Shown here: positions 1-12,660 of the stretch, in pieces
Layout: every line of letters starts with the position of its first letter
Position numbering within the stretch: position 1 is the first letter of the stretch
Assembly (NCBI GenBank): GCA_021234155.1
Contig: JAJEKV010000034.1
Location: 9,623,614 to 9,687,613 of the forward strand
Source: Isoetes taiwanensis
Taxonomy: Eukaryota; Streptophyta; Lycopodiopsida; Isoetales; Isoetaceae
Length of the DNA: 64,000 bases
Direction: 5' to 3'
Translations under genes and position numbers: made by a program
The notes under the pieces: model-generated
What the model was told of the DNA's origin: nothing
Database searches by the model: none
Seen by the model: only the letters and a program-made list of their open reading frames with translations

Positions 1-190
1 TAATACAACCCTCATTCTCTTAGCATTTTCCTCTAGCCTTTTTTCAGCATTCTTTTCTGCTTCCCTCATAGCCTTGGCCTCTAAACTTACCTTTAGCACA
101 TGCTCCTTGGCAATTCTTTTTAGAGCTTGAAGTTTTTTATTCTCAACTTCTTCCTTTAGTCTACTAGCCTCCACTTGCCTATTATTATTA
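1..190 (-). CDS. Partial coding fragment, charged coiled coil
   Basis: Read on the minus strand from about 190 to the window edge, one frame stays open for about 60 codons. It is rich in Lys, Glu, Arg, Ala and Leu with heptad-like spacing (for example EAKAMREAEKNAEKRLEENA), which suggests a long coiled coil. The frame runs off the window edge, so start, stop and family cannot be judged. An ATT microsatellite lies directly upstream. It could be an exon of a host gene or a pseudogene piece. Confidence 0.3.
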
Positions 191-206
191 TTATTATTAT
201 TATTTT
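181..206. repeat. (ATT)n microsatellite
   Basis: About eight consecutive ATT units followed by a short T run. Confidence 0.9.
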
Positions 207-364
207 TTGAAGGACGAACAAAAAGTTTATTAATCAGCAAGAATAAGTACAAAATGAATATCTCTCATCTAGTTGTGTAAGCACAAGAGGGTGCTGCTGG
301 AACACGAGCCTGCGACACCATGTGCTTACTTCATACTAGATAAGTAAAAGGAGATAAGGCTCTC

Positions 365-958
365 TGAGCAAGGTAAGAATGTTGACAGGCATTGATGGAT
401 TGGAGGAGGTATGGCTGCTCAATAATAAACATGCATATTCAGTTCATGAGGTCTATAAAGCCTTGGCTGATGATGACCTGCGTAGTATCCACCAGAATTA
501 ATCTCTCTACGATTGAATACACGAGACAAACTAAAAAGATGCTGGAACTCATTCTGTGCTAAGAAAATTCAAATGTTCATGTGGCTCAGTTGGTGTTGTG
601 GCTTAGCCACCAAAACATGGTTGCTCCAGAGGAAAATTGTAACAGACACTAGCTGCCCTCTTCTTTGCGGCGAGCAGGAATCCGTCAATCACATGTTCTT
701 TTGCCCAAAGGTGATGGCTTTTTGGGAATGGGTCTCTCCCATTCTACAAGTTGATCATGTACAACTACAATGGCCGCAGATTGGGCTGGTGGAGTACTCA
801 ATCATTTGCGTGGCACTTTGGGCTGTCTGGAAGCACAGATGTGCCGTTGCTCTAGGTGGAGAGGAAATATCTACAACAAAGATAAAAAAATGTTTTCAGC
901 CATGCAATTGCCTTAATGGCTATCTCCCATATCAGAAAGATGGGACGAGATTATGATA
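365..958 (+). pseudogene. LINE 3' end fragment with zf-RVT domain
   Basis: The open frame 513-956 encodes the Cys/Trp-rich C-terminal module typical of plant non-LTR retrotransposon ORF2 (zf-RVT): KIQMFMWLSWCC, then LLQRKIVTDTSCPLLCGEQE, then SVNHMFFCPKVMAFWEWV. In the family this module follows the reverse transcriptase. The same kind of sequence continues upstream to about 365 in a broken frame (GLEEVWLLNNKHAYSVHEVY). No RT, endonuclease or poly(A) tail is attached, so this is a truncated dead copy. Its orientation is opposite to the neighbouring ORF1 fragment. Confidence 0.7.
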
Positions 959-1059
959 AAGCCTTTGATCGACTAGGCTCTATTCAAGGGTTCTATTTGC
1001 ATTTGAAGTGTTCATGGATGAGAGGTGAAGGTGGATTCTCCTCTTTACAATCAGATGAG

Positions 1060-2990
1060 TAGCAGCTTGGGGTCTTGTGCCCAGCACGTGAGCTTGATAG
1101 CTCATGCTCCTTAGGGGCTCCTTTCTTTTCTTTGCCCACAAGCCGCTTCAACTTGCTCTTACGATCCCTGAATCTCTTCCAACCTTTGCCTCTGTTAATC
1201 CAGCAGCAGAGGCATGGGACCAGTGGTTGGAGTAGATGTAGAGGAATTCACAGGGGGACGAGAGACATCCATTGAAGAAGGAGCAGAGCTAGGAACAGGA
1301 TTGGTAGCAGAGGCAACTGGAGGAGCCTGCTGGTAAGACTTACGATATTGAGCAAAGAGAGAGGCCTCAGAGAACATGAGAGCCAGCTCTGGGCCATTTA
1401 ACAATCGTAGCTTGAATGGAAAGAACATGGACCCACTTTGAACAACAATTGTCTGAGGTAGATCACGATGAATGGAGCGTGCTACACAAATCTTAATAAT
1501 GCCATTGGTTATAGCATGTTGCAGGTGAAGTCCAATCTCACTAGCAATAGCAGAAATGAACTCAGAATCCTGAAACTCTGGCTTACCTGGAAAAGAGCCA
1601 GAAACATACTATTGATACAACAAGAAATATTTCCACAGAGGATCAACACCTCGTTCTATGAGTTGAGCCACTGGCTCAGGAGACTCAAACATCCGAAGAA
1701 AACAACGTTGATCTTTGGCCACGAGCTTGACAGATTGATATGCAGGAAGCCCTAATTTGTGTAGATGCCCAGATAACCAAGATCCCACACGCTTCGGATC
1801 CAAGAAGAGTGCAGTGAAGTAACATACAATAGAGCATGCAACTAATTGCTCCACATGACGACGGTGAGTCTCATGACTGATCTGCATGACAGGGGCCCCA
1901 AAGCGCTCAAAGGTTGACCTGCACTCCTGAATCTCATAAAAAATTTCAGCTGGTGGTAACAAAATATCTATGGATTCTTGCTTGGCCTGCAACTACTAAA
2001 GATAGGATGCAACTTCTTTCTTATTATTTTCCGCCATGGTGGCAATGGCCTCTAAGACATGAAGTGAGGTGGCTGGAGATGACATACCTTTGCATATCCA
2101 CTCAGAGAAGCGGATACCTGTAACCCTTGCCACTGTGTCAGAAGACCTCCAAGGTGTAGAGGTCGAGACACGCGGCGTGGTTGAAGGTAAAGGTATCCCA
2201 GGCTTGTTCGAGGGAAGAGGGGGAAACTCCTCCTGCCTTGAGGTGTCTCCAACGTGCGTTAGATGTTCCATTTGTCCAGAAGGGCCCCCTTCATGTGAAA
2301 GACTCCCAACATGTGTTGGAGATGCAACCTGTATCACATTCTTCTGAGAAGGAGCTACTAATCTCATTTGTTCTGAGGAACTTCCAACATGTATTGGAGG
2401 TGCCTTTGGAAGTACCAACTTTCCAGAAGAGCTTTCCAGGGTCACCTATACCACACTGCCTCTAGAATCATGAGACACAGGGTCAGACGCCAGAATAGCA
2501 AGCTGAGAAGAGGAGAGAGCGAAAGCTGCTGCCTCAGTTGAACTAGGTACACATATGCTACTGGAAGAAATAGGAGCATGAGGCAAGGCCAGCAGATTGA
2601 GGTGCACAGAAGCCTGCCTCTTCTGCCCCTCAGATCCAACTGCCACTGATGATACCAGACTCTTAGGAGAAGAAGGGGCACCTTCACGAACCAGTTTGTG
2701 GGCATCTCTTACACAAAGAACTACGAGTTGCTTTTGCCATCTTCACTAAAAGGGGCCAAGATTTTAGAGCTCTACAGTCCCCCACAAAAGAGTAACTTCT
2801 GAAAATTTTAAGCACCACTGAAAGGAGCACTCCATGAGCTTTCCAACAAGCCCAAGGCACATCTAAAACTGCCATCAAATGCAGGAGCAAACAGAAGATT
2901 GCAGCCAAAACCCTAACACCGCCGATAAAGGGCTGGAGCTATCAGGCGATTTTCTGCTGCCAAAACAATCTAATCATCATACAAGCTATA
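1060..2990 (-). pseudogene. Degenerate LINE ORF1 (gag-like) region
   Basis: Three minus-strand open pieces in different frames read as one decayed ORF1. They are 2445-1996 (Pro/Ser-rich, ending in DTVARVTGIRFSEWICKG), 1992-1609 (QAKQESIDILLPPAEIFYEI onward) and 1428-1195 (LRLLNGPELALMFSEASLFA). Two of these match the LINE at 28.4-33.7 kb: GNDTVARLSRPRFSDWI in its ORF1 and DLLNGGELLAMFPSLKRF downstream. So this is the same LINE family in the opposite orientation, broken by frameshifts. The match was made by eye. Confidence 0.6.
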
Positions 2991-3760
2991 TACCAAAAAG
3001 AGCATGCAATGATCTTTCCAAGGAGCCCAGAATCACTCAAATCTGACATGGGAATCAAAAGTTATATACAAACGAACGGGGCTGAAACCCTAGGCGCCAT
3101 CACCAGCGCCCTTCAGCCAAGAGCCCCTCAATCCAATTTTGCTTTAATCATCTCATCTGAGGTAACCAAGAGCTTATCAGCTAATAAAATGGCAACTTGC
3201 TTTCTCTTGGCCCTAGGAACAATGCTGGAACTTGCCCTTACATTGACAGCTACACCAACATCTATATCAGCAACAAGGATTGGACCAACAATAGACGGAG
3301 GTGCAGCAGCAAGGATTGGACCAGCTTGTACAGCAACGTCATAAATGTTAACAAAGCTTTGAGTAATACATCATAAACATTAGCAACATCAGAAACATTA
3401 GCATCAGCAACATGAGACACATTAAGCAGTGGTGCCTTACCTTCTCCCTCCTCTTCACCTTCATCCTTCCCTACAAGTTAATTTTCAGCAATAGGCTCAG
3501 GTTGCACAGCCATCTTCCATGGCTATATGTATGTTTTAGCAAATCCTGCTTTAATATTGTTAACACTCAAGGATTGCCTAAGTGCAGTAGAGACCAATGC
3601 TGCCATGTCTTTTTTGGAAGGCTCAAGAATTAGGTCCTAATCCCTCATGTATATATATATGGATCTAAGATCCTTGAAGGCTGCTTTCATGGGACCAGAG
3701 CATGATAAATGACTTGGTTCTGTCTTTGTCTCGTCGCCGTTGGCTCCCTACCCAACTTGG

Positions 3761-4985
3761 TCATGTCTTTGGCCCGCCATTGTTGGCTTCCCACCTGACT
3801 TGGTGGTGTTTGGCTCCCCACGACTTGGTGATGGTTGGTTGCCCACCCGACTCGATGGTGTTTGGGTCGGTATCAAGAGGTTGAAGCTTGTGAGAACTAT
3901 GTGGTGGCAGTCTAATATGCAAGCCAATTTCCTTGGGATGTTGGATGACTTTCAGGTTCACGTGTGATCCATTGCCATCACAGATCAGCAAGTGAGGATT
4001 TTCTGCACTAATTCCTCCAAGCACATTATTTCTAAAGTGTTCTAGCCATGCATCGAAAAGATCATTGGTAATCCATGCCTTTGAATGATATGACATGGCT
4101 GCCCTTGGCTCACATCTAGTAAGAAGGTGTCTGGATCTCCGTCCCTTAATTTCTTGCCCTTAAAGACATAGAAATTAGGAAGGCTTTGACCTGCAACATT
4201 TATACAACACAAGACCGTTAGCCACTCCCTATTAGGGATGGTTTGAGTAATATTTCTGTCCCCTTTCCTTGCAATAATTCTCCTCCCCGATCTGCTACCA
4301 GCCTACACCCCGGTTTCATCACAATTTCATATTATGGCTGGATCAAAATTGAACTCATCATAAGCCTTCCTTAGGCCAGTGTAGAAGGCAGTTAGATTGG
4401 CAGAATTAAGTGACTTCACTCTTTGCACATCTACACATTGTGTGGATCTAAGAGACATCTCAAGGTGTCTAACCTTGAAGCTTCTCCACCATTTATCTCC
4501 AGGGATTCCATTCTTGAAGGAAGTGTGCCTATATATTGGCACACATTTCTGTTGCCTTCTCCTTCATAGCTCCAAGAGATGCTCCCCTCCCTTCATCATA
4601 CATCTGCAACGTCCGTTCAACCAACTTCTATTCTTCATCTATAGTCAGACCCTTGGGTTTAGATCCTACTTTGACCTCACACTCACCATACACCCACCTA
4701 GTTAATGTAGTAGTAGGAATGCCATAATGCAAAGAGGCTTTTTTATGGACAGGCCATCATCTACAGAGTCTAAGGCCTCTTCCATTGCCTCCATAGTCCA
4801 TGTTCCCCACTTAACACATCTAATTCTCTTGCTACCAAGGGATGATGGAGGAATAGGATTATCGATCAAGGATTTTCTAGACTTCTTAACTTTGTTAATA
4901 CTCTTTGGATCAGTGGCAGTGGCCGGAGGAGGAACAATCTTCCTACCTCAAAGATGCATGATGAATAAAACAAGATCAAGTACAA
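3761..4985 (-). pseudogene. Pogo/CENP-B-type (Tc1/mariner superfamily) transposase, frameshifted
   Basis: Three parts in family order are seen on the minus strand. Near 4900-4640 there is a psq-type helix-turn-helix (RCVKWGTWTMEAMEEAL, then KKASLHYGIPTTTLTRW), with a one-base frameshift at about 4740. At 4542-4327 there is a CENP-B-type second helix region (GIPGDKWWRSFKVRHLEMSL). At 4096-3761 there is the DDE catalytic core (NPHLLICDGNGSHVNLK and LPPHSSHKLQPLD). The second catalytic Asp and the SH-LQPLD block are visible; the end of the domain is lost. No inverted repeats were identified. This is a dead DNA transposon. Confidence 0.75.
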
Positions 4986-5508
4986 ATTAAAAGCTGGATA
5001 TGGAAAAAGAGTGCAGAACCCCTTCCTGTTACTTGCTCATCCGATTCTTGAGGTTTCGTTAAATAAGAGCTCGTAATTTGCAATGCAAATAGTTTGTAGG
5101 GAATTAATTCGGAGGGAAGTTGGATTATTACGGAACATTGGAGGGAAAATTAAATGTGGACAATGATGAGGCCAGCATATCGATCCAATCCTTCATACAT
5201 CTTGGATGTCTCCATAATCACATGCATGCATGCAGTTCCTAAACAGAAAAAAGAAAAAGAATAAAGCGACTGTAAGTTGAAGTTAAATCCCTAAAATACG
5301 AAATTCTAATGCAAAACTTAGCTTCTGTGTGGACTTTATAGTACATCAAGAAAGGGTTTGGCGCCTTATTCCCTCTAAAATCGTTGATCCAGCTTCAAGT
5401 ATCACCATTCCAGGGCTTTGGAGGTCGTCATTCAAGGCCGTGGAGGCATTATTGAGGACGTTTTCAGATCCATTACAGTCTAGCTAGGCACCAATGAGAG
5501 GATGGGGT

Positions 5509-6655
5509 TGTGACGCTCCCCGAATCTATACGATGCCCCCATCATATAAATACGAAAAATTCCCCTCCCATGGCGAATCCATCACCACGGAAAGGTCCTC
5601 CGTCTGACTCGGACCACTTGTGATGGCCAAGTGTCTGGGTGAAGGACACGGAGGTGTCATTCGTCCCATGCCTTCTATGAGAATCTTATATAGCGGAAGC
5701 GTACATACAAGTTAGCACCTGACAACAATACCAATAAATAGTATACCACCATGAAGGGTGTTCCATCATCACCAATACCACTAACAACAGAATATCAACA
5801 TAACTACGGAAATGCACCATAAATAAGGGCTCTACTCGGGCTCAGACTCCATGGGGGCGACTGACGGTCAGGGACTCAAGATAACAGCAGACATAGGTAT
5901 AACATGGCATAAGACAATGGCTAGGGTAGTCCACTCCACCCGCCCCTCCTGTGCACACTTTGCAGATAGGCTACTACTCCGAGTTACATCTCCCCGGTCC
6001 GATGAGGCAGGTTAGAGAAGCTTCCCCTCCCAGATCACAATGGTTCTATGGGTGTGCTAGAGGATACCTGCCACACCTGCAGCACCTGTATCTGTACCCG
6101 ACTTACCCCCCTAAATCTACGCAAAGCCGAGGACGTCCATAAAGGCCATATCCTACGACTCAGGAGGTGTAGACCCATATCCGGCCCACACACAGTGACC
6201 GACTATAAGCCTAGTGCACTGTAGGAACTCCAGTAGCCACGCTCAGCAAGGCTCCACCCTCACTTCACCAATTGTGTCCGTTGTTTTATGCTGAACCACA
6301 TCATAGCATCCACAGACAGGTTGGCTCTTGTGCACAAGCCGTATTTACTGGGTTTTAATGGTTCTAACTAGGAACATCTCTACTTTTAGATGGCCTTTAG
6401 GTCTCTATATCCCCCTTTTACCCAGACAACAGAGGAGAAACATAAAGAGAACATTCATATCTGATACATCCATCAGACTCTCATCTAGAACATAAAATAG
6501 AGAGACTAATCATCCATCTAACAAACAAGGATTAGTTCCTAACTAGAATCTCAAGCTAACTAGGCCTACTAACCAGTATCGGAGCTAGATCTCTCATCTC
6601 TCAGATTCTCCATGCCCTGCTGGTGGAATAAGCTCCTCCTCCTTCTCCAACTACA
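5509..6655 (-). mobile_element. LTR-like segment (probable solo LTR)
   Basis: The segment begins TGTGACGCTCCCCG, which on the minus strand is an LTR ending in CA. On the minus strand a TATA box (CTATATAAG) lies near 5686-5693, as in an LTR promoter. The stretch has no long ORF. The far boundary is vague because MITE sequence begins near 6655. No target-site duplication or internal retroelement region was found, so the solo-LTR call is tentative. Confidence 0.4.
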
Positions 6656-6965
6656 CCCCATATTCACATGGGGGGTGACTCCAGGCAACGAGAGCTGTTG
6701 GATAGGCATATTCACCCCTTATTCCTTAATCTACACCGTACACAAAGTTCCTCGTTTGTGGGGTATGGACAGAATTTGTTATACTATATAACAAGATTTG
6801 CAAAATACTATAAGATTTCAGGCAATATACTATATGGTGTTGATTTTGTACGCCCAAAACATAATTATAAGGGCTCTCGCTGCCCTACGTCACCCCCCGT
6901 GTGAATATGCACCCAAACAAACGGGGTTTAAGGGGGAATTTAATTTTAAGACGTGCAATGTAATG
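6655..6965. mobile_element. MITE, copy 1 of a two-copy family
   Basis: About 300 bp with imperfect terminal inverted repeats. The left end is damaged (CATATTCACATGGGGGGTGA) and the right end carries CGTGTGAATATGCACCCAAAC. Internal landmarks (GAGAGCTGTTGGAT, GTTTGTGGGGTAT, GGGCTCTCGC) recur in the same order in the better preserved copy at 25276-25615. There is no coding capacity. Confidence 0.7.
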
Positions 6966-7324
6966 GTTTTTATTATAGGTTAAATTTTTTTTTTTTGCCC
7001 CTACGGGGCCAAAAACAAACAACTTTACATCACACTTGGATGAGTTGATGTTATATTGTGTAATTAATAATATGTCGGATGTAAAACATGTAGCAATATA
7101 TAGCATTATAATAAATAAAAACAAATACTAATATGAAGCCTAAGTAACTATAATATTATAGCATAATGTAATTTAATTACATACATTCTAAAAGCATATT
7201 ATTAATAAATTTATTTAGTCATTGAAGATTGTAAAAGTAGTATATCAATTTTGAAGCATTCAATATGGATAGCGGCTTAAGATGCGATACACATCTTCGT
7301 TGATTTGCCTATCAAAACAACCTA

Positions 7325-9151
7325 CAGAGGGCAGTTAGCCAATTTACTTGCGCACGTAATTGCCTCCGCTGATCTATGTCCAAACGAATGTGCGCATCAA
7401 GAATAAAGTTCTCAATTGAGTTCAGTGCATTACGGATTTGTTGCATAGACGAGCGCATGTCATTGATGTATCCAACTAACCACAGTGATATAACGTCAAT
7501 AGGATCCTCGCCATGTGGAGGTGGTGGTTGTGCTGATGGCGGAGGAACTTTAACTGAACTTGAACTTCAACTGTTGGGCTTTTTGGTACTATGATAATTT
7601 CGGGCTCCACATTATTGTTTACTTCAGGAATGACGAGGATGTCACGTGGAGGTGATTCATTGGGGGCTTCTATAATCAGCATGTTAACAAAACAAATTGA
7701 TGAGATTGAGCAAATGAGAACGTAATGAAATAATATGTTATTATACTAGATATTAAACTAGATGACAATTACTATAGTATTCTATTCAATACCCGTAAGT
7801 GTCACTCTGCTGCAAAAGATGAGTTCCAGTTGGTGAGCATAATTTCGTTATCACCCAAATCTCCAACTACAATTGTGTTTTGGAGTCTGTCTGCAATATG
7901 TGCTTCAATGATTTCGTCTGGATCTTTGTTAACAGGCTGGTGCTCGTCAAAGTACCTTGGGGGATTAGCAAATAAATTACTGCTACGGGCTCTTGATAGG
8001 CGTGCTGGATCGTTATTCGGTGGCCCATAAAGAACTAACGATACTTTCTCACGGGTTGCTTGGAATGGGTTCATCATTAGATCATATGCAGCTTCAACTT
8101 TTCTTTGGTCTACGTTTTGGCCATTAGTAGGTATAGCCTATTGTGTGCTGAGATAGAACTTTCCTGTCGTGATCACTCTGTGATTGTGAATGTCAAGGGT
8201 GGCTTTTGACGATTGGCCATGCGATAATTCGCAAAGTGACGAACTTTGAGGAGTAAGTTCTTAGGATCTAGACAAACCTCATCTTTGATTTCTCCTGCTC
8301 CATACATCGCATATCTTTCTTTCCCTCTCATCAATTCTGCTGATGAGACATTATGCATGCGTACACTGAAATGAGGCTTTCCAAAGTCCTTTATGCAATA
8401 ACCTAACATACCTTCAAAGCAATGCAACTTTGTGTCCTTTAGTGTCCTGCACATTATCTTGGCTCCAGCTGGCTTTGTGGTGTTCCATCTCATAGCTACT
8501 TTGAGTAATACTGCAGCACCACAAACTCCTACTGTTTTGAGTTTGGCTGTGGCTTTGAAGTGCAAATGATCTAGATTTGATCCACGCTCTGTTGCAACTA
8601 ATCATGCATGACAATGCTCAATAAAGAACTCTAAGATATTTTCTATCAATTTTGGATCAACATCTGTGCCCCCAATTCCTATTGTTATGGATAAATCTCC
8701 ACCAACTGGCCCTTTAGTTTTGCGTTGTTACTTGTTCTTCCCCTGCTTCTTTGTTCTTTTTCTTTTTCTTTTTCTTTTTCTTTTTCTTTTTCTTTTTCTT
8801 TTTCTTTTTCTTTTTTCCTTTGGTTATTTTCAGAATAATCTGTGTCACTTGAGCTAGACGTATGAATGCTAATCAAATCTGTATCATCATCTTCAATAAG
8901 GGGTTGCTTTCCTTTTCTTGTTTGCCTGACAGGACTGCAATCTCTAATAGGGCTAGATGGTCCAGGATCTTGACGTGACGGAGACTTATTTAGATGTAAT
9001 GTGTTGAAAATATGATTTGCGCCTCTTCAGCTTCGATGACATTTTCTTGTGCAGGGTGATTTATCTCATAGGTGATGCCTTCTAGCTGCATGACTCCTGT
9101 TCGTGATGTTGAGCCTGGGCCCCGTCTGTTTCGTGCCATTCGTCTCATTGT
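7325..9151 (-). pseudogene. Replitron/CRESS-like HUH endonuclease (Rep), decayed
   Basis: Minus-strand frames join into a Rep-type protein. The likely start is near 9151 (MRRMARNRRGPGSTSRTGVM), followed by an acidic Ser-rich segment and a Lys-Glu tract encoded by a microsatellite. Then come a motif-1-like strand (GGDLSITIGIGGTD), an HUH motif (ERGSNLDHLHFKATAKLK) and about 80 residues later a tyrosine motif (GMLGYCIKDFGKPH). HLHF plus GYxxKD is the catalytic signature of rolling-circle HUH nucleases with a single tyrosine. I see no helicase. A C-terminal region continues at 8077-7802 and 7682-7325 (IRLDIDQRRQLRAQVNWLTA). Breaks: a TGA near 8606, a TAG near 8125 and frameshifts near 9020, 8175 and 7560. 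The Replitron assignment rests on motifs only. Confidence 0.6.
8750..8819. repeat. (TTTTTC)n microsatellite
   Basis: About eleven units of a six-base pyrimidine repeat. On the minus strand it reads as alternating Lys-Glu inside the Rep-like frame, between the acidic N-terminal segment and the HUH core. Confidence 0.95.
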
Positions 9152-10600
9152 AATATGTAGATGTAATATCTAGCATTAAAAAACCAACACAGTTGTTAAT
9201 TGCTTGTAATGGTAGTAATAATGGTGGTAATGCAAGGTTGTAGTACTAGTGAACCATAAAAAGTAATTTCGCAGATGTTATAATGGTAGATGTTGCTACA
9301 TATTGTAGCATTTGATCAAAATGGTAGATATTCAAAGGAAGGTCAAGTTTTTTAATTTTAAAGGGGATTTGTTTTAGGAAGCAAAGGTCAACAAGCATAA
9401 GTAGGATAAAACAACCGGATATTAGAGCATTGTTAGGGTTTTTTCAATCGAGCATGCAGCTCGATTTCAGCAAAACAGCAAAAAAGGTTTTCCGGAGGGT
9501 TTACAGCAAAAAAGGACGATTTCAGGATCGATTCTAACTGTGGTGTTGCTAGATATTAGAGAAAACACAAGATAGAGGTTCCGAAGGGTTTATAGCAAAA
9601 AAGTTCAGCAGATCTGGCTACGGCGGCCCATTTGTATGAGGCAGATTCTGCAAATAAACAATGTGAAGTCATAGCTCTAGTTTCGAATTCAGGGGCGAAT
9701 GGTTTCGGATTCAGGGGTTTGAAGATCTGGCTATGGAGGCACGCAGATTCTTAACAAAATGGAATGATCCAGCACGCAGATTCTTTTGTTAAAAACTGCA
9801 ATATGTGGCTATGGAGGCCAATTTCTGACAGGCAGATTCTGCTCCAACTGAACTCCAATAAAGCATGCTAGATAGTTGCATGTAGGCTTCGGGAGCAGGC
9901 TTCGAGATTTGGAAAGCAAGAGCTAATAAAACAACAAGGAAGAAGAATATCTGCCAATATCTAGCATCTGAACATCTAAAACATCTAAGAATCAAAACAT
10001 CTAAGATCACGAACTTCAAAACATCTAAGATCATGAAAAATAGGAAACTAACGCTGTAAAACAGATTCAAAAACGGTTTTTTTTTTATGAATGCTTCTTC
10101 GCCATATTCATGCTACATATTCCAAATAAGATTAAAACAGAGAACATTGTTAGCAAACAAAAAAGCAATATCTGGCATTGGCATACCAAATCTGTTGAAT
10201 GAGGACAAAGCAAGACGGATGAACAGGACGGATCGACAGCAACACCACCAAAGCTTTTCAGAGAACAGAACTTTTCTCGTCCCATGCATATGAATGAAAA
10301 GGTCAAAATAAATAGCAACCGTTAGATTGTTGAACGTAATCCAGATCAACGCTCCAAAAAAGTCGCACTCTAGAAATACTATTTAGTATGCTGAAATCAT
10401 AGGAAAACCATGCCAAAAAGCGTATAAAATCACAAAAGAAACCCCTGTTATAATGCTAGATATTCGAATGGGAGCAAATGGGTAAAACCCCACTTTGGGT
10501 CCCAAGTTAGCAACTCTCCCTTGCCCAATCGATTGCCAGGTGACAACTTCAAATTGGTTAATATTAACTAATTTAATATTTTAACTCCTTTTAATGTTAG
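9152..10600. other. Spacer without recognisable genes
   Basis: AT-rich sequence. Short phrases such as CAGCAAAAAAGG, and later CTAAGATCA/ACATCTAAGA near 9970-10035, recur locally. Open frames are short and I recognise none. It may be the flank of the element that carries the Rep-like gene. Confidence 0.5.
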
Positions 10601-10605
10601 GTTAA

Positions 10606-10641
10606 GCCCTAAATTTGAATTAGGGTTTAGGGTTAGGTTTC
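10606..10641. repeat. Telomere-like (TTTAGGG) motif pair
   Basis: TTAGGGTTTAGGGTTAGG preceded by TAAGCCCTAAA: about two plant-type telomere units flanked by a reverse unit. It is too short to be an interstitial telomere array and fits a promoter telo-box or chance. Confidence 0.5.
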
Positions 10642-11704
10642 CACCTTAACAATTAACGATTAACATAGCTAACCTTAGCTTATGAATAATTAATGTGCCA
10701 TTAATTATTGATAATGACGTGTCATGTATTTATTCTTAAAAAGGCATATAAATACGTGGAACGTCACAGGGGTAATCCACTATGATGTAAACTAGCTCCA
10801 TCGCAAGGACGAAGGCATGGCGATCGTGCTTGTCCAAGAAACCCAGCTTGCGTTATCTCAAAACCCTAATAGAGAAGCCCTGGTTCGTTGTGGCAGAGCG
10901 GGAACCATAATGAAGCCGTTAGACGTTACTGTCACGTGGATTAATTGTGGGAGGATCCCGTAAGTGGCCGCGCTCCCTTACTGAGCGTTGAATGCCAATA
11001 ACTAGTTTTCATGTAACAACAATGTCTGTTTGACGACATTCCTGAGATGTTAACAATGCCTCTATGCTCTGTGCTTTGGCCCTGTTTCCATCTCAGGAAT
11101 ATCATATACAAACATTCAAGTACGATCATCAAATTCAAATGGTCAAAGGCTATTTTTGTTTATTTTCTAAACACATCAATGTCCTAACCATCCCACGCAT
11201 CCTTTTCAAAGCATAAACATAGTAAGTCCCATGCTATCAAAAGTTGTTGGAGAAAGCTATTGATTCATCTATGATAGAACTGCAGATGAACCTTAACAGA
11301 AGAAGTTGGCATTAATGTAAAAGTGATTATAAGAAATACTCGTTTAGTAGACATGGAACAAGCATTGTAAAGAAGATAGAAATAGCGGGAAATCCTATTT
11401 CTATCTTTATCCTGATACATGCAGAAATAGAAGCCTTTTGTAAAAGTTCTGTTAATAGTCGTTCCATTGTTGATTTTTGTTAAATACCACACAACTTCCC
11501 CCATCGCCCAAACATGTCTTTTGATGCAACGACTCTCCAACAATACCTCTTTTGTGGTTTGCAACCACCTGCATGAATCTGGACTGCCACTTCTGCTTAC
11601 TATGTCTCGATCTTTTATAAGTCACCGATTTGTATTTTCTGATGTCGGTTTCCTCAACATGTATAATCCAAAATTTCTACTTGATTCGTTAGCCAGATTC
11701 AATT

Positions 11705-12660
11705 TAGGCTATGTCAGAATATTTGTGAGCATATCTGCCTGTTTTGTAGAAATGTGGCCCACTTCTATTTCTCCCTTTTCAACTTCATCTTTATGAAATG
11801 ATGTAGGAAGTGGCATTTTTAACCATTGCCACTCCACTTCTGTTAGCGCAATAGAGCATAGTGGCTCTCTTACTTGCATGTCCAAGTCCACCAAGCATTC
11901 TTCGAAGCCATATGGTTTTTGATGCTGCAAAGGAAACTGTCATGTGCATACTCCGCTTCGAAACTTGATATTGCCATACAAACTTGTTTTTTGCTTGCCC
12001 ATGATATGGTTGTATCACCAATCTTACAAATATATCTAGATGTTGATTTTCTATCATCTCTGTCTCCTACCAATACTTTATAAGATCACTTTTTTCACTT
12101 TGAGTGAAGTGAATGCCATGACCAATTTTTCCTTCCAAATACCTTAACACCCATTTAGCTGCCCCCCAACCAATGTGATATCTGACTTGGTACAATTTGC
12201 AACGTAAAGCAACTTGTCAACTAGTTCACGATAAGGATTTTATTTCATTTCATGTACTTCCAATGTACATTTCACATGGTGCAGTTAGCAGGATTGCAAT
12301 CGAGCATCCTGAGTTTAATCAACATCTTTTTGATATACTGCTCTTGCATTAAATACAACCTCCTCTTTGATCGATTTCTTCTAACTTCCATTCCTAAATG
12401 CTTCTTGACTTCTCCACGTCTGTCATCTGAAATCACTTTTTAGCAGCATTTTGCATTTGCTTACGCAGGCCTTACCATTGCTGTCAATGACACAATCATC
12501 ACATACACAGTACCATAATCAATCAAACACTTATTTTTCTCCTTTCCACATGTTTTGAATTCCTTCTATTTTGAGTTTCTTGAATCCAATGGATATCAAA
12601 AACATGTTCATGCATAGATACCATTGTCTGGACGCTTATCTCAAGCCGTAGATTGCCTTC
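11705..12660 (-). pseudogene. Copia retrotransposon RT/RNase H fragment
   Basis: Minus-strand frames show the Ty1/Copia C-terminal region: GDRDDRKSTSRYICKIGDTT, then ISWASKKQVCMAISSFEAEY (RNase H, with the conserved SxEAEY), then GHISTKQADMLTNILT at the end. Upstream fragments such as YLEGKIGHGIHFTQSEKSDL match the RT-RNase H link. Frames are broken several times. No polypurine tract or LTR could be placed beside it. Confidence 0.75.

Noticed and set aside
7476-7594. His/Pro-rich small protein genes on either strand
   Set aside because: They are shadows of the C-terminal part of the Rep-like minus-strand frame.
10606-10641. Interstitial telomere array
   Set aside because: Only about two TTTAGGG units are present.
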